A DNA stretch of 7,460 bases from Eubacteriales bacterium (GCA_028702415.1 JAQVOT010000053.1:1-7460), one strand, 5' to 3'; shown: positions 1 through 6,362, counted from the first letter of the stretch. Notes: a model not told the origin generated them from the sequence alone. Numbers and translations: made by a program.

Positions 1-1
1 T

Positions 2-469
2 ATCCTGTTCCCGACAATGAAGCCTCTTGAGTCAGATAAGAAGGCGGCAGAAATACCGGCTGCAGTACCGGGGGAGGAGGAAGTTGTTGAAATCGACTTC
101 TCAAAGGTTGAAATTGAACCCCTGTTTGAAGATGAAGTTGACTTTGATACATTCAGCAAATCCGACTTCCGAGCGGTAAAAATCAAGGAATGCGAAGCGG
201 TACCAAAGAGCAAGAAGCTTCTGCGGTTTGTTCTTGATGATGGTACAGGCAAAGACAGAATCATCCTTTCAGGCATTCGTGAATATTATGAACCCGAACA
301 GCTGGTAGATAAGACGGCAATCGCAATCGTTAACCTGCCGCCTCGCCCGATGATGGGAATAGAGTCATGCGGCATGCTGATTTCAGCGGTTCACGAAGAG
401 GAGGGTGAAGAGAAGCTTCACCTGCTCATGGTTGATCCAAGAATTCCGGCAGGAGCCAAGCTGTATTAA
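2..469 (+). CDS. metG: Methionyl-tRNA synthetase, C-terminal part (partial, truncated by left window edge)
   Basis: MetG charges tRNA-Met in the cytoplasm. Only the C-terminal ~155 residues are in the window. The frame is open to the first base, and the codons before the first ATG (position 17) read I-L-F-P-T. This matches the 'LFPR'-type stretch that ends the catalytic/anticodon part of MetG, so the ATG at 17 is internal and not a start. A charged linker rich in Glu and Lys follows. Next comes an EMAPII/Trbp111-like tRNA-binding OB domain, from about 'DFDTFSKSDFRAVKIKECE' to the final 'IPAGAKLY', with the typical 'GIREYYEPEQLVDKT' and 'NLPPRPMMGIESCGML' segments. This domain dimerises MetG and increases tRNA affinity. 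A stand-alone tRNA-binding protein is less likely because the reading frame continues upstream. A terminator follows at 508-537. Confidence 0.9.
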   Translation: MLFPTMKPLESDKKAAEIPAAVPGEEEVVEIDFSKVEIEPLFEDEVDFDTFSKSDFRAVKIKECEAVPKSKKLLRFVLDDGTGKDRIILSGIREYYEPEQLVDKTAIAIVNLPPRPMMGIESCGMLISAVHEEEGEEKLHLLMVDPRIPAGAKLY

Positions 470-507
470 GCCCAAGGTCAGGCTCAAGGTGAAAACCGGA
501 CTTGCAA

Positions 508-537
508 GGCAGAGGAAGAAGCCCTCTGCCTTTTTTT
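508..537 (+). terminator. Intrinsic terminator after metG
   Basis: Perfect 8-bp stem GGCAGAGG (508-515) / CCTCTGCC (523-530), 7-nt loop, then seven T (531-537). It closes the metG transcript before the MATE promoter. The rest of 470-607 holds no gene: 470-507 is plain spacer and 541-600 is AT-rich promoter upstream DNA. Confidence 0.9.
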
Positions 538-601
538 ATTTATCACAAAAACCCATATATTTTGATTTATCATAAAGTCAACAAAAAAATACATACCTTA
601 G

Positions 602-610
602 TGCTATAAT
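602..610 (+). promoter_or_regulatory. Extended -10 promoter of the MATE-asnS-xth operon
   Basis: TGCTATAAT is a consensus extended -10 (TGn + TATAAT, hexamer 605-610). No good -35 is found 16-18 bp upstream (AT-rich, 'caaaaa' region), which fits an extended -10 promoter. The start of transcription expected 7-8 nt after the hexamer falls at about 617-618, on the A of the ATG at 618. No Shine-Dalgarno sequence precedes either nearby ATG. Confidence 0.65.
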
Positions 611-617
611 GGTACAT

Positions 618-1961
618 ATGAAGAAAAAGAATCAGATAGACATGTTAGACGGGCCGCTTCTGAAGAAGATGATTCTCTTCGCCATTCCAATTTTGATGAC
701 CAGCACACTGCAGCAGCTTTTCAACGCTATAGACGTTGCAATAATAGGGCAGTTTGCGGGTCCTCAGGCCATGGCGGCAGTAGGAAGCAACGGACCCATA
801 ATAAATTTGGTCGTTAACCTTCTGGTGGGAATGTCAATTGGTGCCAATGTGGTAATCGCCAACTACATCGGACAGGGAAGGCGAGACAAAGTCAGAGCTA
901 CTGTACACACCACGGTGCTGATTGCACTGGTTGGAGGTTTGTTCTTTGGACTTGTTGGCGTGTTTACAGCATTGCCCATTCTCAATGCCATGCATTCTCC
1001 CCCTGATGTAATATATCTGGCCACCAGATACCTGAGAATCTACTTCGCAGGGATTCCGCTGATGGCACTATACAATTTCTGTGCATCAATAATGAGGAGC
1101 AAAGGTGACACCCTAAGACCCCTTATCTGTCTGGCTGTGGGTGGAGTCGTCAAGATAGGGCTGAATCTTCTGTTTGTTGCAGTTTTTCACTGGGATGTAA
1201 CAGGCGTTGCTGTGGCAACCATAATTGCCAATATCATCAGTTCTGCCATGATCATCCGGATGCTTACCCATGAAACCGATGAGTTCAGACTAGATATAAA
1301 GAAACTCAAATTTCATAAAGAACAGATCACAAGAATAATACGGATAGGTCTGCCATCAGGTATACAGGGGATGGTATTTTCCCTTTCAAACGTGTTTATT
1401 CAGGCAGCTATAAACGGGTTCGGATCCGAAGCCATTGCAGGTTCATCTGCAGCACTTAATTTTGAATATTTCTGCTATTTTGTTCTGAATGCCTTCGTTC
1501 AGACCACAATGACCTTCACGGGGCAGAACTACGGGGCCCGTAACATGAAACGCTGCCGCAAAATATGGCGGCTGGGAATGATAATGGGCGGCATCACAAC
1601 TCTGACCTTTAATCTGGGATTCTTCGCAGGAAGAGCAGTTCTCATCGGGCTATTCACAGCTGTCCCTTCCGTTGCGTATTGGGCCTACATAAGAATGCAG
1701 AGAGTTCTAATATTTCAGTGGATTGCAAACTCCTATGAAATCAGCGGGGCATCCTTGAGAGGCATGGGACACTCAACACTGCCGGCAGTCATTTCAGTGT
1801 TCGGCACCTGCGTGCTGCGTATCGCATGGATATTCACAATGTTTCAGAATAGTGGTTCCTTCGAAATGCTTATGGACATATACCCTATTACCTGGGCCTT
1901 GACAGGAGCAGTGACACTGGCAGCGTATTTCATCATAAGGCATAAAGAAGAAAAACAATAA
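618..1961 (+). CDS. MATE family multidrug/metabolite efflux transporter
   Basis: Inner-membrane antiporter of the multidrug and toxic compound extrusion family (NorM/DinF type), which exports cationic drugs or metabolites using a Na+ or H+ gradient; the substrate cannot be told from sequence. About 447 residues with roughly 12 hydrophobic segments arranged as two MatE halves. The N-terminus is typical for the family: '[19 protein letters not shown]' followed by '[16 protein letters not shown]'. The second half begins near '[16 protein letters not shown]'. I chose the ATG at 618 over the in-frame ATG at 609 because 609-611 overlaps the TATAAT hexamer, and the predicted transcript begins at about 618. 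The ATG at 642 is a further alternative. No ribosome binding site precedes any of them, so leaderless initiation is likely. It is first in an operon with asnS, 14 bp downstream. Confidence 0.9.
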   Translation: MKKKNQIDMLDGPLLKKMILFAIPILMTSTLQQLFNAIDVAIIGQFAGPQAMAAVGSNGPIINLVVNLLVGMSIGANVVIANYIGQGRRDKVRATVHTTVLIALVGGLFFGLVGVFTALPILNAMHSPPDVIYLATRYLRIYFAGIPLMALYNFCASIMRSKGDTLRPLICLAVGGVVKIGLNLLFVAVFHWDVTGVAVATIIANIISSAMIIRMLTHETDEFRLDIKKLKFHKEQITRIIRIGLPSGIQGMVFSLSNVFIQAAINGFGSEAIAGSSAALNFEYFCYFVLNAFVQTTMTFTGQNYGARNMKRCRKIWRLGMIMGGITTLTFNLGFFAGRAVLIGLFTAVPSVAYWAYIRMQRVLIFQWIANSYEISGASLRGMGHSTLPAVISVFGTCVLRIAWIFTMFQNSGSFEMLMDIYPITWALTGAVTLAAYFIIRHKEEKQ

Positions 1962-1975
1962 AAAGGAGAAAAACA

Positions 1976-3370
1976 ATGACAGGGGTAACGGTAAGACAGT
2001 TATTCAGAGAGAGCGAGAAATTTGCGGGTCAGGAAATTAATGTAAGAGGATGGATAAAAACCAATAGGGGATCAAACAAATTCGGTTTTGTTGAACTAAA
2101 TGACGGTTCGTTTTTCAAATCTCTTCAGATTGTTTATGAAGATGAATTTTTGGAAAATTTCACTGAGATTTCAAAGGCTCCAATTGCGGCAGCACTTAAT
2201 GTAACAGGTACTTTCCTGCTGACACCTGATGCCGGGCAGCCCTTCGAAGTTAAAGCAAAGGCAATAGAAATTGAAGCCGGTTCAGATCCTGACTATCCAC
2301 TTCAGAAGAAGAAACATTCAATGGAATTTCTCCGTGAAATTGCCCACCTGAGACCTCGTTCCAATACATTCGCGGCAGTATTCAGAGTAAGATCCGTAAC
2401 AGCGTATGCACTGCACAAGTTCTTCCAGGACAGGCACTTCGTATATGCAAATACCCCAATAATTACTGCCAGCGACTGCGAAGGAGCAGGTGAGATGTTC
2501 CAGGTAACAACTCTGGACATGGAGAATCCGCCAAGAAAGGAAGACGGAAGCGTCGATTACTCTAAGGATTTCTTCGGCAAGCGCGCCAACCTGACAGTAA
2601 GCGGACAACTTAACGGTGAAACCTTCGCGCTGGCATTCAGAGACATATATACATTCGGACCTACTTTCAGAGCGGAAAACTCATTCACAGCAAGACATGC
2701 CTCAGAGTTCTGGATGGTTGAACCTGAAATGGCATTCTGCGATCTGGAAGGGAACATGGATATTGCTGAAGAAATGATCAAGTATGTTATCAATTATGTT
2801 ATGACAGAATGCCCTGAAGAAATGCAGTTTTTTAATCAGTTCATAGACAAGGGGCTTCTGGAAAGACTTGATAATATAGTCAATTCAGATTTTGCACGAA
2901 TCACATACACAGAGGCTGTGGACATCCTCAAAAAGAGCGGTGAGAAATTTGAATACCCTGTTGAATGGGGTTTGGATCTTCAGACTGAACATGAAAGATA
3001 CATAACAGAAAAGGTTTTCGGAAGACCTGCCTTCGTTACCGATTACCCTAAAGAAATCAAAGCCTTCTACATGAGATTGAATGATGACAACAGGACAGTT
3101 GCCGCCTGCGACTTGCTTGTCCCCGGAGTGGGGGAGATTATCGGTGGATCACAGAGAGAGGAACGTTACGATGTTCTCAAGGGGAGAATCGAAGAAACAG
3201 GAATGACCACCGAAAATTACTGGTGGTACATGGAACTCAGAAAATACGGAGGAGTAAAGCATTCTGGTTTTGGACTGGGCTTCGAAAGAATTCTGATGTA
3301 CATGACCGGCATGAGCAACATCAGAGACGTACTGCCATTCCCGAGAACACCGAAGTCAGCAGAATTTTAA
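1976..3370 (+). CDS. asnS: Asparaginyl-tRNA synthetase
   Basis: Class IIb aminoacyl-tRNA synthetase charging tRNA-Asn with asparagine and ATP in the cytoplasm. 464 residues, the usual length. The N-terminal OB-fold anticodon-binding domain includes '[19 protein letters not shown]' (about residues 21-39). The catalytic core has motif 2 '[20 protein letters not shown]' (231-250), the ATP-site stretch '[14 protein letters not shown]', and motif 3 '[12 protein letters not shown]' (431-442) followed by '[12 protein letters not shown]'. The '[14 protein letters not shown]' N-domain and 'RTP' ending favour AsnRS over AspRS. The start is supported by AAGGAG at 1963-1968, 7 nt before the ATG. It lies 14 bp after the MATE stop, and the ribosome binding site of the next gene overlaps its TAA, so the three genes are probably one transcript. 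No T-box leader is present in front of asnS. Confidence 0.96.
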   Translation: MTGVTVRQLFRESEKFAGQEINVRGWIKTNRGSNKFGFVELNDGSFFKSLQIVYEDEFLENFTEISKAPIAAALNVTGTFLLTPDAGQPFEVKAKAIEIEAGSDPDYPLQKKKHSMEFLREIAHLRPRSNTFAAVFRVRSVTAYALHKFFQDRHFVYANTPIITASDCEGAGEMFQVTTLDMENPPRKEDGSVDYSKDFFGKRANLTVSGQLNGETFALAFRDIYTFGPTFRAENSFTARHASEFWMVEPEMAFCDLEGNMDIAEEMIKYVINYVMTECPEEMQFFNQFIDKGLLERLDNIVNSDFARITYTEAVDILKKSGEKFEYPVEWGLDLQTEHERYITEKVFGRPAFVTDYPKEIKAFYMRLNDDNRTVAACDLLVPGVGEIIGGSQREERYDVLKGRIEETGMTTENYWWYMELRKYGGVKHSGFGLGFERILMYMTGMSNIRDVLPFPRTPKSAEF

Positions 3371-3380
3371 GGAGGACAAA

Positions 3381-4133
3381 ATGAAACTTATATCATGGAA
3401 TGTTAACGGCATAAGAGCCGCGATGAAAAAAGGATTTTTGGATTTTGTAAAAGCAGAAAGTCCGGATATCCTGTGCGTACAGGAAACAAAGATGCAGGAG
3501 GGCCAGGCGGAGGTGCCAACCGATGGATATCATCAGTACTGGTTCTCAGCTGAAAAGAAGGGCTATTCGGGAACTGCTGTTTTCACAAAGGAAGAACCCA
3601 TTTCGGTTTCCTATGGCCTAAAAAAAGACGAGCACGACAAGGAAGGGAGAACCATTACCTGCGAGTATGGTGATTTCTACCTGGTGAATGTGTATGTACC
3701 AAATGCACAGCCCGAACTGAAACGAATCGACTACAGAATGAGCTGGGAGGATGCTTTCAGAGACTATGTAAAGGGCCTTGAAAAATCCAAGCCGGTGGTA
3801 ATATGCGGTGACATGAACGTTGCTCATGAAGAAATAGACCTTAAGAACCCTAAGACAAATCGAGGCAACGCCGGTTTCTCGGATGAGGAACGTGGCAAGA
3901 TGACAGAGCTTCTGGGAGCGGGTTTCATCGATACATGGCGTTATTTCAACCCGGACCTTCCGGGAGTGTACTCCTGGTGGAGCTACCGTTCCAATGCCAG
4001 AGTAAACAATGCCGGGTGGCGTATTGACTACTTCCTCACATCAAAAGCACTTGAGGACAGGCTTGTTTCGGTGGATATATTGACGGAAGTAATGGGTAGC
4101 GACCACTGCCCGGTGATGCTGGAGATCAAGTAG
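3381..4133 (+). CDS. xth: Exodeoxyribonuclease III / class II AP endonuclease (Xth/ExoA family)
   Basis: Mg2+-dependent DNA repair enzyme that incises 5' to abasic sites and has 3'-5' exonuclease/phosphatase activity. 250 residues, normal for Gram-positive ExoA. Catalytic residues of the exonuclease-endonuclease-phosphatase fold are visible: N7 in 'SWNVNGIRA', E35 in 'LCVQETK', Y105 in 'VNVYVPNA', D144/N146 in 'GDMNVAH', D216 in 'GWRIDYFL', and D241/H242 in 'GSDHCPVML'. The start is set by AAGGAGG (3369-3375), which overlaps the asnS stop codon and lies 5 nt before the ATG. It is the last gene of the MATE-asnS-xth operon. The last codons and stop are included in a 25-bp tandem duplication (4120-4168). 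No terminator lies between it and the next promoter at 4184. Confidence 0.95.
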   Translation: MKLISWNVNGIRAAMKKGFLDFVKAESPDILCVQETKMQEGQAEVPTDGYHQYWFSAEKKGYSGTAVFTKEEPISVSYGLKKDEHDKEGRTITCEYGDFYLVNVYVPNAQPELKRIDYRMSWEDAFRDYVKGLEKSKPVVICGDMNVAHEEIDLKNPKTNRGNAGFSDEERGKMTELLGAGFIDTWRYFNPDLPGVYSWWSYRSNARVNNAGWRIDYFLTSKALEDRLVSVDILTEVMGSDHCPVMLEIK

Positions 4134-4168
4134 ATAATGTTGATTGGAGATCAAGTAGATAATGTTGA
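4120..4168 (+). repeat. 25-bp tandem direct repeat spanning the xth stop codon
   Basis: The 24-nt unit starting TGGAGATCAAGTAGATAATG occurs at 4120-4143 and again, identical, at 4145-4168 (period 25 bp). The first copy encodes the last xth codons (E-I-K) and the TAG; the second is noncoding. A more diverged relative of the unit appears at 4493-4514. Confidence 0.9.
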
Positions 4169-4183
4169 AATGTAAAAACACAC

Positions 4184-4212
4184 TTGACCGACTCATTGCC
4201 AGGGGTTATTAT
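4184..4212 (+). promoter_or_regulatory. Promoter of cobalamin riboswitch module 1
   Basis: -35 TTGACC (4184-4189), exactly 17 bp, -10 TATTAT (4207-4212); expected start near 4219. Same architecture and distance to the aptamer as the promoter of module 2 (offset 2199 bp for both -35 and aptamer). Confidence 0.8.
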
Positions 4213-4228
4213 AGACGAGTAAATTAAA

Positions 4229-4419
4229 TATTCAGACTCTGACAAATCGGAAGCCGGTTAGAATCCGGCACTGTGTCTCAGCAACCGTGATATTTACGAA
4301 ATGGCAAAGGCCACTGGAGAAATCTGGGAAGGCGCCAAGTAGGCTGGTGTGAAAGTGCACCTGAAAGATTAAGTCGGTAGACCTGTCATGAGAAAAAGTT
4401 TGTCTTCTGAGGTGGGACA
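4229..4419 (+). ncRNA. Cobalamin riboswitch, copy 1 (aptamer plus P13 hairpin)
   Basis: A cis-acting RNA that binds adenosyl- or other cobalamins and represses downstream expression. Family hallmarks are present: the P3 hairpin GCCGG...CCGGC followed by CACTGTGTCTCAGCAACCG (variant of the GCUGUCCCCGCAACUG core), 'GCCACTGG...CTGGGAAGGC' (P6 region, near 4310-4332), and the B12 box AAGTCGGTAGACCTGTC (4371-4387). P1 can be drawn as CTCTGACA (4237-4244) with TGTCATGAG (4384-4392), with one bulged base. A P13-like hairpin TGTCTT/GGGACA (4401-4406/4414-4419) carries the loop CTGAGGT. Five bases of that loop, CTGAG (4407-4411), complement CTCAG in L5 (4277-4281), as expected for the family's L5-L13 kissing interaction. 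The downstream gene is the DUF4430 lipoprotein. AdoCbl versus MeCbl/OHCbl selectivity is not assignable by eye. Confidence 0.93.
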
Positions 4420-4452
4420 GCGGATTTTTTTGTATTAATGCAAAACCACTGG

Positions 4453-4479
4453 ATACACTCGGAACGGGTGTATTTTTTT
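4453..4479 (+). terminator. Riboswitch 1 expression-platform terminator
   Basis: Stem ATACACTC (4453-4460) / GGGTGTAT (4466-4473), loop GGAAC, followed by a T run to 4479. The equivalent hairpin in module 2 shows compensatory change (A-T to G-C) with the same loop, which supports a real structure. It lies about 85 bp before the lipoprotein ATG, so control by premature termination is likely. It probably also ends read-through from the xth operon. Confidence 0.85.
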
Positions 4480-4492
4480 CATTCTGTCCTAA

Positions 4493-4541
4493 GGTGAAGT
4501 AGACATTGTTCATTATCAGCGACCACTGACAGGTGGTGCTG
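4493..4541 (+). repeat. Degenerate copies of the xth 3' end in the lipoprotein leader
   Basis: AGCGACCACTGACAGGTGGT...CTG at 4518-4541 matches xth codons at 4098-4121 in 21 of 24 positions. Just before it, 4493-4514 resembles the 25-bp repeat unit (17 of 22 positions against 4124-4145). Counts are from hand alignment. The order is swapped relative to the xth end. It suggests old duplication around the riboswitch. Confidence 0.55.
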
Positions 4542-4563
4542 TAGTTGAAAGAAAGGAATTGAA

Positions 4564-4962
4564 ATGGCTAAGAAAATGTCAAAAGTAATTTGTGCAGTTG
4601 TAATGGTTATGGTTTTCTGCTTCGGTATGGCGGGTTGCGGGGGCAGCAGCGAGGACAATGGCGGGGATATTGTAGGCACCTGCACCATCACCGTTCAGGA
4701 TCAGATGCAGGATGCGGAATATGATATCGTTGAGGGCGACACCGTATACGATATCCTCACGAAAACAGGTCTGGCGATTTCTGCTGAGGACACGGGGAAC
4801 GGACTGTCTATCGAGGCTATAGAAGGCCTTGCAAACGGTGACAAGGGCAAGACAAGCGGATGGATGTACACTGTTAATGGTGAAATGTCCATGGACTACT
4901 GCGACATGATGGAAGTAAATGACGGCGACGAAATTGTCTGGGAATTCGCGGAAGGAATGTAA
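4564..4962 (+). CDS. DUF4430 (transcobalamin-like) lipoprotein under cobalamin riboswitch
   Basis: Predicted membrane-anchored extracellular lipoprotein of 132 residues. The N-terminus 'MAKKMSKVIC' is followed by a hydrophobic stretch and the lipobox M-A-G-C, with lipidated Cys25, then a Gly/Ser/Asp-rich tether. The rest reads as one DUF4430 domain: 'CTITVQDQM' strand, 'VEGDTVYDILTKTGL' (56-70, the segment typical of this fold), 'SGWMYTVNGEMS' (98-109, the G-W-x-Y-x-V-N-G signature) and the closing 'VNDGDEIVWEF' (118-128). DUF4430 resembles the C-terminal domain of transcobalamin/intrinsic factor. Together with the riboswitch immediately upstream this suggests corrinoid binding at the cell surface, but ligand binding is inferred. 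Start: AAAGGAA at 4552-4557, 6 nt before the ATG. The TIM-barrel gene begins 2 bp after the stop. Confidence 0.88.
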   Translation: MAKKMSKVICAVVMVMVFCFGMAGCGGSSEDNGGDIVGTCTITVQDQMQDAEYDIVEGDTVYDILTKTGLAISAEDTGNGLSIEAIEGLANGDKGKTSGWMYTVNGEMSMDYCDMMEVNDGDEIVWEFAEGM

Positions 4963-4964
4963 AC

Positions 4965-5795
4965 ATGCCCGGGGGATTAAAAGAAAGATTCTGCATTGCC
5001 ACCATGTGTGAAAACTGGCGCGATGTTGCGGAAGCTCATGGTCTCGGTATTGAATCAGACCACTTCTGCCAAGCGGAGAATATGGATGGAGAGAAAGGTG
5101 TTCGTGCAAAAGCAGACCTCTCTCAGACGGTAAAAAAGTATGATGTGAGGGTTTTGCACGCGCCTTTTAATGAGCTTCATCCGGCAGCAATTGATTATAG
5201 AGCCAGAGAACTTGCAATGAGCAGGCTAAATCAGGCGGCTGAAATTGCTATCGATCTGGGAATCAAGAAGATGATTGTACACTCCGGTTATGTTCCATTT
5301 GTATATTTCAAGGAATGGCACATGCTTAGATCCGTTGAATTTTGGCAGGAATATATGGAGACCAAGCCGGATGATTTCGAGATTTGCATTGAGAATGTTC
5401 TGGATGATGAGCCGTATACACTGACAGAAATTGCCGAAAAAATTGGCGACGACAGGGTAGGACTATGTTTGGATGTTGGGCATGCCAATGTAGTTAACCA
5501 TGTGTATTGCAATGGTGCCGCAAGCAGCATGGATGTAACCGGTGATGCCGGAACGGCAGGTAAAACGTCTATTATTAAATGGCTTGAAGTGATGGCACCA
5601 CATTTGAAGCATCTGCACATTCATAACAATGACGGAACCGGAGATTTTCATAAGGAGCTAATGGATGGCATCATTGACATGAAAGAAGTGCTGGATGGAG
5701 TGATTAAATACTGTAAACCGGATACGACTATTACCATGGAAGTGCTGAACATCGAAAACAGCATTGAGTGGCTCAAGGATAAAAACCTGTTCTGA
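4965..5795 (+). CDS. TIM-barrel protein, AP endonuclease 2 / sugar phosphate isomerase-epimerase superfamily
   Basis: 276-residue (beta/alpha)8 metal enzyme of the xylose-isomerase-like superfamily (PF01261); substrate unknown. Beta strand 1 'FCIATMCE' begins at residue 9, so the ATG at 4965 is preferred over one at 5004; GGAAGGA at 4950-4956 serves as ribosome binding site. Candidate metal ligands are H65 ('LHAPF'), H106 ('VHSGY'), E143 ('CIENVL'), D170 and H173 ('CLDVGHAN'), H218 or H220 ('HLHIHNNDG'), D227 and H229 ('GDFH'), and E259 ('MEVLN'). Order and spacing resemble the nine ligands of endonuclease IV, but Endo IV signatures such as 'DTCH' and 'DRH' are absent. The 'HIHNNDG..DFH' segment is closer to isomerase/epimerase-type members. 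It is only 2 bp from the DUF4430 gene with no promoter or terminator between, so it should be co-regulated by the cobalamin riboswitch. A terminator follows at 5801. Confidence 0.85.
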   Translation: MPGGLKERFCIATMCENWRDVAEAHGLGIESDHFCQAENMDGEKGVRAKADLSQTVKKYDVRVLHAPFNELHPAAIDYRARELAMSRLNQAAEIAIDLGIKKMIVHSGYVPFVYFKEWHMLRSVEFWQEYMETKPDDFEICIENVLDDEPYTLTEIAEKIGDDRVGLCLDVGHANVVNHVYCNGAASSMDVTGDAGTAGKTSIIKWLEVMAPHLKHLHIHNNDGTGDFHKELMDGIIDMKEVLDGVIKYCKPDTTITMEVLNIENSIEWLKDKNLF

Positions 5796-5800
5796 ATTAG

Positions 5801-5835
5801 AAGTGGCAAAATACCCGTTATTTTGTCACTTTTTT
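5801..5835 (+). terminator. Intrinsic terminator after the TIM-barrel gene
   Basis: 13-bp stem AAGTGGCAAAATA (5801-5813) / TATTTTGTCACTT (5819-5831) with one G-U pair, 5-nt loop CCCGT and a T run 5830-5835. It ends the riboswitch 1 operon. Confidence 0.9.
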
Positions 5836-5856
5836 AATTAAAAAACAGAAATACTA

Positions 5857-5885
5857 TTGACGGGTTAGTGCGGACTAAATATAAA
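5857..5885 (+). promoter_or_regulatory. Promoter of the small membrane-protein cluster
   Basis: -35 TTGACG (5857-5862), 17-bp spacer, -10 TATAAA (5880-5885); expected start near 5892. The spacer contains the palindrome TTAGT-GCGG-ACTAA. Confidence 0.8.
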
Positions 5886-5917
5886 AAAGTTAAAGTTAAT
5901 TAATACTAACTAACCCG
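5861..5917 (+). promoter_or_regulatory. Nested palindromes overlapping the promoter (candidate operators)
   Basis: Three inverted repeats: CGGGTTAGT (5861-5869) with ACTAACCCG (5909-5917), perfect 9 bp; TTAGT-N4-ACTAA (5865-5878) inside the promoter spacer; and AGTTA-N8-TAACT (5894-5911) around and after the expected transcription start. Because the outer left arm lies upstream of the start site, this is more likely protein-binding DNA than an RNA hairpin. The downstream FeoB-associated gene makes a metal-responsive repressor plausible, but the spacing does not match the textbook DtxR/IdeR box and no regulator is assigned. Confidence 0.6.
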
Positions 5918-5948
5918 CACATTGCTTCATACGAAGAAAGGAACGAAT

Positions 5949-6158
5949 ATGTCTTTATTACAGTCTAAAACAGGAACAACTTAGATCACTACCGGTGCAC
6001 TGGCGGTGGGATCCATTCCCGAACTGATTGCCATAATGGTGATGTTTCTTGTGACAGTAATTATTTCGAGGAAAGTACGGGCATCATTCGATGCTAAATA
6101 CGCTGCACACAGTGATGCAAAAGCAAAGGCAGCTTTAGCTGCAAAAAAAAGGGGTTAA
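5949..6158 (+). pseudogene. Small single-pass membrane protein ORF interrupted by in-frame TAG at codon 12
   Basis: Not recognised. The ATG at 5949 has a good ribosome binding site (AAAGGA, 5937-5942). The frame reads MSLLQSKTGTT, then TAG (5982-5984), then 57 further codons to a TAA at 6156-6158. The post-TAG part holds one hydrophobic segment ('ELIAIMVMFLVTVIIS', about codons 25-40) and a basic Ala/Lys-rich tail ('RKVRASFDAKYAAH...AAKKRG'). The downstream half keeps a clear protein-like composition and sits 5 bp from the next gene. The simplest explanation is a recent nonsense mutation (TGG to TAG or CAG to TAG by one base). Alternatives are an 11-residue leader peptide with re-initiation (GTG 6006 or ATG 6036), stop-codon read-through, or a sequencing error. 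Confidence 0.6.
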
Positions 6159-6163
6159 TATAT

Positions 6164-6307
6164 ATGATAATCAGCACGATAATAGGCTGCCTGGCCCTGG
6201 CAACAATCCTGGGTCTGGCAATCACCTACATAGTAAAATTAAAGAAGGGCGGTGCCAAGTGCATTGGTTGCCCGTATGCATGTGAATGTAATAAGCAGTG
6301 CAAATAA
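6164..6307 (+). CDS. FeoB-associated Cys-rich membrane protein (p12-like small protein)
   Basis: 47-residue protein, M-I-I-S-T-I-I-G to C-N-K-Q-C-K. One N-terminal membrane helix (about residues 2-24) is followed by a Lys-rich boundary and a cytosolic Cys cluster: C33-x2-C36-x3-C40-x-C42-x3-C46. This matches the small 'FeoB-associated Cys-rich membrane protein' family usually found next to the ferrous iron transporter FeoB; its biochemical role is not established. The start is supported by AGGGG at 6150-6154, 9 nt upstream. The ORF begins 5 bp after the end of the interrupted small ORF, so both appear to share the promoter at 5857. No feoA or feoB is in the window; a separated or lost feo operon is possible. 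No strong terminator follows. Confidence 0.82.
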   Translation: MIISTIIGCLALATILGLAITYIVKLKKGGAKCIGCPYACECNKQCK

Positions 6308-6362
6308 AAAAGAATCGGTTCTATATTTATCCACAGCATTGAAAAATCTTTGTAACAGATTT

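Noticed and set aside
4420..4431. GCGGA followed by seven T as a first riboswitch terminator
   Set aside because: No stable stem ends directly at this T run. The only complement found, ATCCG in the aptamer P3, would require unfolding the core. The hairpin at 4453-4479 is a complete terminator conserved in both copies.
4579..5109. 176-codon open frame on the minus strand
   Set aside because: It lies antisense across the DUF4430 lipoprotein and the start of the TIM-barrel gene, which both have ribosome binding sites and recognisable domains. Its translation shows no family features.
5861..5917. CGGGTTAGT/ACTAACCCG as an RNA leader hairpin or attenuator
   Set aside because: The left arm lies upstream of the expected transcription start (about 5892), so both arms would not be in the transcript.
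5982..5984. TAG read as pyrrolysine
   Set aside because: UAG recoding needs a Pyl system not visible in this window, and the ORF does not resemble a known methylamine methyltransferase. A nonsense mutation is simpler.
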